From contig OY720344.1 of the NCBI GenBank assembly GCA_963082975.1, positions 82,448,053 to 82,512,052 on the forward strand: 64,000 bases of DNA, read 5' to 3'. Source of the stretch: Labia minor (taxonomy: Eukaryota > Arthropoda > Insecta > Dermaptera > Spongiphoridae). The first letter of the stretch is position 1, and each line of letters begins with the position of its first letter. Under the pieces are notes generated by a model, which was given only the letters and a program-made list of their open reading frames with translations, was not told the DNA's origin and made no database searches. Of this stretch, positions 59,346-64,000 are shown one piece after another. The position numbers and the translations under genes are program-made.

Positions 59346-59915
59346 GTGTGTGAACATGGTCGGCGATTCACACGCCAACACATACAGTTATGTGCGTCGA
59401 TGACCATTCACGTTATTTATCCGAATCTCAACATTACTTTAACACTACTAAATCAATTTAAAATTATTATTGCATTTAAAACTGCTTTTCTCTACTCCAC
59501 AGATTTCACTATGCCGAAAAAAAATAACGACCAAAATTTAGACGATATTATTTATTTCATACACCGTTCACTACTGGTTTAAAGCCACACAGGTGCTAAT
59601 GCACTTGAACGAGGCGAAGATAAAATCCCTCTAATTCTCGGGGGAGATTTTAATGTAAATTTTGGATCTGATGATTCGTTGCCGTTGATCAACTTTCTTC
59701 AAGAAACATTTGGTCTGCTTATAAATAACGATCCCAAGGAATCAACAACAAAATCTGGAACTACAATAGATGCTGTTTTTACACGTTATATAGAAAATAT
59801 CGAATCACGAACATATATATCTTATTTTAGTTATCACAAGCCATTAATATCAGTATTACCAATTGAAGCACCAACCGACAATAGTACAGGCAATGTAGAT
59901 ATGATGATAGAGTAG
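59346..59915 (+). pseudogene. Endonuclease-like frame of Helentron (one internal stop)
   Basis: A single frame runs 190 codons with one in-frame stop (59580-59582). After the stop it reads IPLILGGDFNVNFGSDD, a D-x-N box of endonuclease/exonuclease/phosphatase (APE-type) enzymes. TKSGTTIDAVFTR and YISYFSYHKPLIS follow, where H is in the position of the terminal catalytic H. I recall this variant (GDFNVN..TTIDAVF..YHKP) from arthropod proteins linked to Pif1-helicase/Helitron sequences. Helentrons are known to carry such a domain C-terminal to Rep-helicase. It lies just upstream of the 3' inverted repeat, which fits. The N-terminal part before about 59510 is uncertain and could be unrelated. 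Confidence 0.65.
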
Positions 59916-60498
59916 ATAATAATAATAATAAAGCGAATATTTGTTACGAAAATTTTATACTGTTATATGTCTTTCGAAATGATCCCTTTATTTTTCTCTA
60001 TTTCTCTCTCACTCACACTCTCAACTAAAATTTATCTTATTCTCTAGATTGTAAGAAGTTTCACTTCAGCCACGTGTACGATGCTGCACATTTTGCTTTT
60101 TTTTTCCTCTTAACTGACCATAAAAATAAAGATATATGTTTGATAGATTTTCACATGATTAAAAATGGTATAAAACTGCTATATATAGTATTTCAGCTTT
60201 ACTGAAAGTACCGGGATTAATTTTTAACACGTTGACTGGCAATCACCCGCCAGCACATGACACGTGGTGTCATCAACAAAGACCCAAACACGCGCTGGTT
60301 TTATAAATAATATTTATTCTTTTTATTTTATAATTTAATTAATTAAATTTAATTTAAATATAATATATGTTAATAAATTCAATTCAAACTTGCGAGATAG
60401 TCGAGTGGAGACTCTCCAGATTTTTACAAAAATGAAAGTGTTCTAAACTGAAATTCATCACATAAGTTATGTAGACACAATGTTGCAGGCCACATTAA

Positions 60499-60581
60499 CA
60501 CGTTCCCGCCGGCATGTACAGTCGATGGTTCAAGCCGCCACATAAAATAAATAGACAAATTATGGAGCCGGCGGGAACGTG
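60499..60581. mobile_element. piggyBac-like MITE, 83 bp
   Basis: CACGTTCCCGCCGGC (60499-60513) and GCCGGCGGGAACGTG (60567-60581) are a perfect 15-bp inverted repeat. Each is bordered by TTAA (60495-60498, 60582-60585), the piggyBac target. The 53-bp interior is unique and non-coding. Perfect ends in an AT-rich background suggest either youth or function. Confidence 0.88.
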
Positions 60582-60585
60582 TTAA

Positions 60586-61702
60586 ATCTAAAATCGGTTA
60601 ATCTGAAGAACCACTTTATATCAGTGTTATTTTCTCTTAAATGGCTCTTCTACGATTTTGATAAAACTCACACCAGCAATATTAAATAAAGATTATCAGA
60701 CTAATTTTTCAAATGCCTTCCTTTAGTATTATTAATTTTTTTAAGATATCAAATTTGTTCATATCAATAAAAGAAGAAGAAAATGAATTAATATTAAATA
60801 TGTACGATATTAAAATTAACTTCAAAAAATAAGGTTATATTTATGGCCACATCCGATTTTTTCATTATTAAAAGTCAAAAAATGACAAAAGTAACTTTTT
60901 TGATCAAGTTTATATAATTATAATGTAATATCCGCTGACCACCACTTTGGCAACCGCTGATATAGAATATATCTTGTTCATCAATGTCCTTGTATAAAGA
61001 ACACAATTTGTATACAATTTATTGAGCTAAAAATAAGTAACTTCTTATATTAAATATCCAACTTAAAAAGTTTATTTTAATGTGATTGTAATCAAGGTTA
61101 AATGTACTTAATTATTTGTATTATGATTATCTTTTACTTTTATTAACTTTATCGGTTTACTTTATTTGGTTAATTATTATATAATTCTTTTCATTTTATA
61201 AATATATATTTTAAAAATTCATTTTAATTTTTTGATTAAAGATATCCTAACCAGACCCTGATCTCACATCCATCGATATTCATTAAAACAGCGATTCCTA
61301 ACCAAAATAACGAAAAGAAAATTTTACTTAAAAAAATGGATTAACAGATACACATCCACATCCACATAGAAAATTCTTGTTTTAGCAGTTAAAAATAATT
61401 CAAAATCATAATATAAAATAGTCAATATACGTTCTTGTTATATGAATTAATAAACCATTACTATTTCTAAAATCCAATTAAGGCAAATACTTTTTCTTTA
61501 TTTTTTAAATCTGTCATCGCTGACATGAAGGTCATTAATAAATATTTCTATTTACTTTTTATTTTTTCTTATACGTAATACCAGTTTTTTCCCTCAATCA
61601 TGTTTCTATCCATTGCTATTTTTTATTTTTCTAGATTTAATTTCATATTCTACAACTCATAGTATTACGATAGAGCATTAATCAAAATCTCTGGAATACC
61701 TA
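60586..61702. other. AT-rich non-coding DNA with stray hAT-like ends
   Basis: ctttggcaaccgctg (60941-60955) and cagcgattcctaacc (61290-61304) look like single hAT ends but point the wrong way to be a pair. Nothing else is seen. Confidence 0.4.
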
Positions 61703-62562
61703 CGAGGTCTGTTCAAAAGAAAAGATGAATTTAGAATTATTTCGAAAAGTATTTATTTATTCATCAATATCCATTTTGTTCCCTTCAAAGAAATTCCCCT
61801 CAGATATAATGCACTTATGCCAGCGGTTCTTCCAATCGTCGAAGCACTTCTGAAAAGCACTTTTCCAGTTTGTTCTTCAATTTCATCAATTGTGGCAAAA
61901 TGCTTTCCTTTCGTTGGTGTCTTCAGTTTTGGGAATAGGAAATAGTCTCAGGGAGCCAAATCTTGTAATACGGTGGTTGAGGCAAGATAACAGTGTTGTT
62001 TTTGGCCAATAAATCACAAACAAGCGATGATATGAGAGATGGTGCATTGTCGTAATGCAGAATCCATTATTTGTTTTTACACAATTCTGATCGTTTGAGC
62101 CGTATTGCTTAACTTTCTTGTAGTATTTCTTATTAACAGTACGAGCTATTGGTTAGAACTTATGATGCACCACGCCATTGTAATCGAAGAAAACAGTGAC
62201 CAAAACCTTCACATTTGATCGAACTTGGCCTCCTTCTCTAAAGCGCTTGTACCACTTATAAACATTTTTTTTGAGACATAGTAGATTCGTCGAATGCCAC
62301 AGTCCAAATTTTAAGTCCTTTGGAGGACTTTATTTAATTTTTAACGCAAAATTTAGTACAGATTCTTTGATCTATTTTTTAAGTAAAAAATAGAAGAACA
62401 CACGTGACTAACTTTTTCAGATGTGAAAAACAAACTACTAATCCAAAATGGCTTATAATATCAACATATAAGTAACATATATGTATCAACATAACAAAAA
62501 AAAAATAATTCGATAATCGAATGTACACAGCCCGTGAAAATTGAAAATTCACCTTTTCCTCG
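61703..62562 (-). mobile_element. Mariner relic M2, both ends present, internal deletion
   Basis: The left end cgaggtctgttcaaaagaaa after TA (61701-61702) is the inverted counterpart of the M1 right end. The right end here is worn (ccttttcctcg, then TA at 62563). The minus strand reads VAFDESTMSQK, VYKWYKRFREG, GQVRSNVKVLVTVFFDYNGV, WILHYDNAPS-like, PQPPYYKIWLPETISYSQN-like (damaged D3 box), KRFATIDE and DWKNRWHKCIISEGNFFEG. It retains the C-terminus missing from M1. At 860 bp it is about two thirds of a full mariner. The same deletion as M1 removes the TGDE catalytic box. Confidence 0.88.
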
Positions 62563-62564
62563 TA

Positions 62565-63616
62565 TATCTGAAGCCAGAATGATAATTTCATCGATGATTA
62601 TTCCAGCATCAATAAAATCATTAAATCATTACTAAATATTGATAAAACCGTCTATCTCAGCAAGATCCCTGTTTTAACTTCATTGTAGTTTAAAATTGTT
62701 CAGATAAATGTCCATTAAACGATTAAACCACACATTTGTAAAAGTGACTATGTAAAGACTTTATAAATAATAAATAATTTGACTGTAAATGTACTAAATG
62801 CTATATGTTGTAATTTTAATTTAATACAAATAGAGTATAGCCTTCTTCTTTAAGATTTATTAGATCTAAAAAAATATTTTAAATTTTTCTTAATTTGTAT
62901 AAATTTGGTTATTGATTATTAGTTTCATTTTCTTTCTATCATGTGTATAAGAAATGAAAAAATAGACTCGGTAATGTTAAAAGTGTATGGGAGTCCTCGG
63001 GCCGTGACAAATGACATTTTTTAGCCTTTTGTAATCGGGGCAATTTATTATACACTCTATTCATGAATAAGCCTAAGGGTTTAGACAAGTTGGTTTGAAT
63101 ATAAATACTTATATCAAAGATTAAAAAAAATAAATCCATTTAAATATAAGAAAACTCAAAACAGTGGAGAGGGGGTAATGATAATACAAACAAAGAATAG
63201 TGTTTCAAAACCTTAATTTGTTTTCTTTTATAATTAAATGAAAATTATCATTATAGAGAAATTTAAACTGAATTAAGAAATCTTAACAATGAATATTTTA
63301 TCAAGAGTTATTTATTATTATTTTTATTTTCTCTTCATTGCCCGGTTGTTTGTGGTGTTTTATTAATAATTTAATATTTTTAAAACTTTATTGGAATAAA
63401 ATTAATTTTTTTTGAAAATATTCTCAATGCTTCCGATCAAATTGTTTAAAAAATTATTATTACTAGAAAATTATCTCATCCGGATTTGTTTTTTTTATAT
63501 TCATTGCTTATTTTTATAATGTTAAAAGATAATCTCAATTATGAGAATGATAAGAAAAAATTAATATCGATATAAAATTTATATTTATATTTTTATTGGT
63601 AAAATAAAAAAATAGT
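62565..63616. other. AT-rich non-coding DNA
   Basis: Nothing is recognised. Short frames at 62379-62591 and 62939-63139 have no features. Confidence 0.45.
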
Positions 63617-63961
63617 ACCGGGACCCCGAGCCTCGGCTCGGTACTTAAGTTAAAAAAATGATTCATTATTATTGGGTTTGGCTGGTAATATTAATACCTG
63701 AGATACCGAGCTGTCGCTCGAAAAAATGTTTAGACATTATTATAGACATTTTCATTCTGTAAATTAAATAATTTTATTTCATTTAAATAAATATCTATTT
63801 TTAAATAATTTTTCTCTCTACATTATTTATCTAATTCTGACAATATATTAAGATCACACCGGGACCCCGAGCCTCGGCTAGGTAATTAAGTTAAAAAAAA
63901 ATAATTGATTATTATATTGGGTTTGGCTGGCAATATTAATACTTGGGACATCAAGCTGATA
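63617..63961. repeat. Tandem repeat, two units, 241-bp period, hairpin cores
   Basis: Unit 1 (63617-63721) and unit 2 (63858-63961) share accgggaccccgagcctcgg, ctaggta/ctcggta..taagttaaaaaa and attgggtttggctgg(t/c)aatat. Each unit has a 7-bp stem hairpin CCGAGCC-tc-GGCTCGG (unit 2 with one change), and unit 1 a second hairpin CGAGC-tgtc-GCTCG near 63707. The array may continue beyond the window. Confidence 0.8.
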
Positions 63962-64000
63962 TACAATTCTTTAATTATTTATTACAATTATTAAATGTTG

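Larger units (their letters stand above)
58403..60096 (+). mobile_element. Helentron F with endonuclease-like frame, inserted at T|T
   Basis: The 5' end gaagtgaaacttct (58403-58416) has its exact reverse complement agaagtttcacttc at 60054-60067. It is followed by a short imperfect hairpin region (gtgtacgatgctgcac) and the T-run of the host HINE-A. Sub-terminal inverted repeats, a hairpin only at the 3' end and T|T insertion without duplication are Helentron hallmarks. The body holds a 5' segment with gcgcatgcgc (58592-58601), an antisense HINE-A (58625-59246), a (TA)n tract and an endonuclease-like frame. Rep and helicase are absent, so this is a deleted copy. The 5' end recurs at 26855. Confidence 0.85.
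58134..60420 (+). mobile_element. HINE-A split by a Helentron
   Basis: The first half (58134-58402) has the 5' hairpin tactatcctgccagagatagta, the (GTAT)n microsatellite (58248-58271) and the core to accacgttttgatttttt. The second half (60097-60420) resumes in the same T-run with tttttcctcttaactgacca. It runs to the 3' inverted repeat gcgagatag and hairpin gtggagactctccaga. Joined, the halves give one collinear HINE-A. The 1.69-kb insert is described separately. Confidence 0.9.

Overview
The window looks like intergenic or intronic DNA from an animal, most likely an arthropod. The base composition is very AT-rich and no open frame is long enough or clean enough to be a host gene. Instead there is a dense litter of animal transposon families: mariner, Tc1, hAT, piggyBac, Ginger-type integrase elements, non-LTR retrotransposons, tRNA-derived SINEs and Helitron/Helentron elements. 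Species cannot be fixed from sequence alone. No rRNA, intact tRNA, CRISPR array or intact host coding sequence was found.

The dominant content is a set of short non-autonomous rolling-circle elements of the Helentron-associated (HINE, DINE-1-like) type. I separate them into HINE-A (about a dozen complete or partial copies, ~0.6 kb), HINE-B (three copies, ~0.6-0.65 kb), HINE-C (one copy, 0.83 kb), HINE-E (one) and a Helentron F group. A, B and C share one plan: a 5' inverted repeat after a T-run, an internal microsatellite, a core module (..gaaatttggta.. then ..ccggaagtgg..), a matching 3' sub-terminal inverted repeat, and a terminal hairpin next to the target site. HINE-E has the core, the microsatellite and the terminal hairpin, but its 5' inverted repeat is not visible. 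The window carries natural proof of several insertions. HINE-A is split by a Helitron (36368-36945) with a perfectly matching empty site in another HINE-A copy. HINE-A is also split by a Helentron with an endonuclease-like frame (58403-60096), which itself holds an antisense HINE-A. HINE-C sits in one arm of a duplicated host segment whose other arm is empty.

Layout. 1-9 kb: AT-rich DNA, a hAT MITE with perfect 8-bp target duplications (2922-3220), a 1.13-kb TA-flanked inverted-repeat element with an array of internal motifs (4689-5818), HINE-E and repeat D. 9-17 kb: HINE-A, a Ginger-type transposon remnant (9876-11089), non-LTR pieces, a second D copy and stacked HINE-A copies. 17-26 kb: a SINE, hAT MITEs, HINE-B in a hAT relic, a non-LTR reverse transcriptase remnant, and HINE-C. 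26-36 kb: Helentron F start, HINE-A, Tc1 relic, HINE-B, and several less AT-rich islands. 36-46 kb: Helitron in HINE-A, islands, a hAT MITE, HINE-A. 46-57 kb: deleted mariners, a piggyBac-like MITE, HINE-B inside a hAT MITE, non-LTR relic. 57-64 kb: the nested Helentron locus, an 83-bp piggyBac-like MITE, a second deleted mariner and a terminal tandem repeat.

Between the transposons lie roughly a dozen 200-500 bp islands of ordinary composition and no repeat identity. Several carry TAATTA/TAATTG-type homeodomain cores. They could be conserved regulatory elements in a gene desert, or exons too diverged to recognise. One has splice-site-like ends around a 189-bp open stretch (28678-28866). That reading is inference and rests on composition only.
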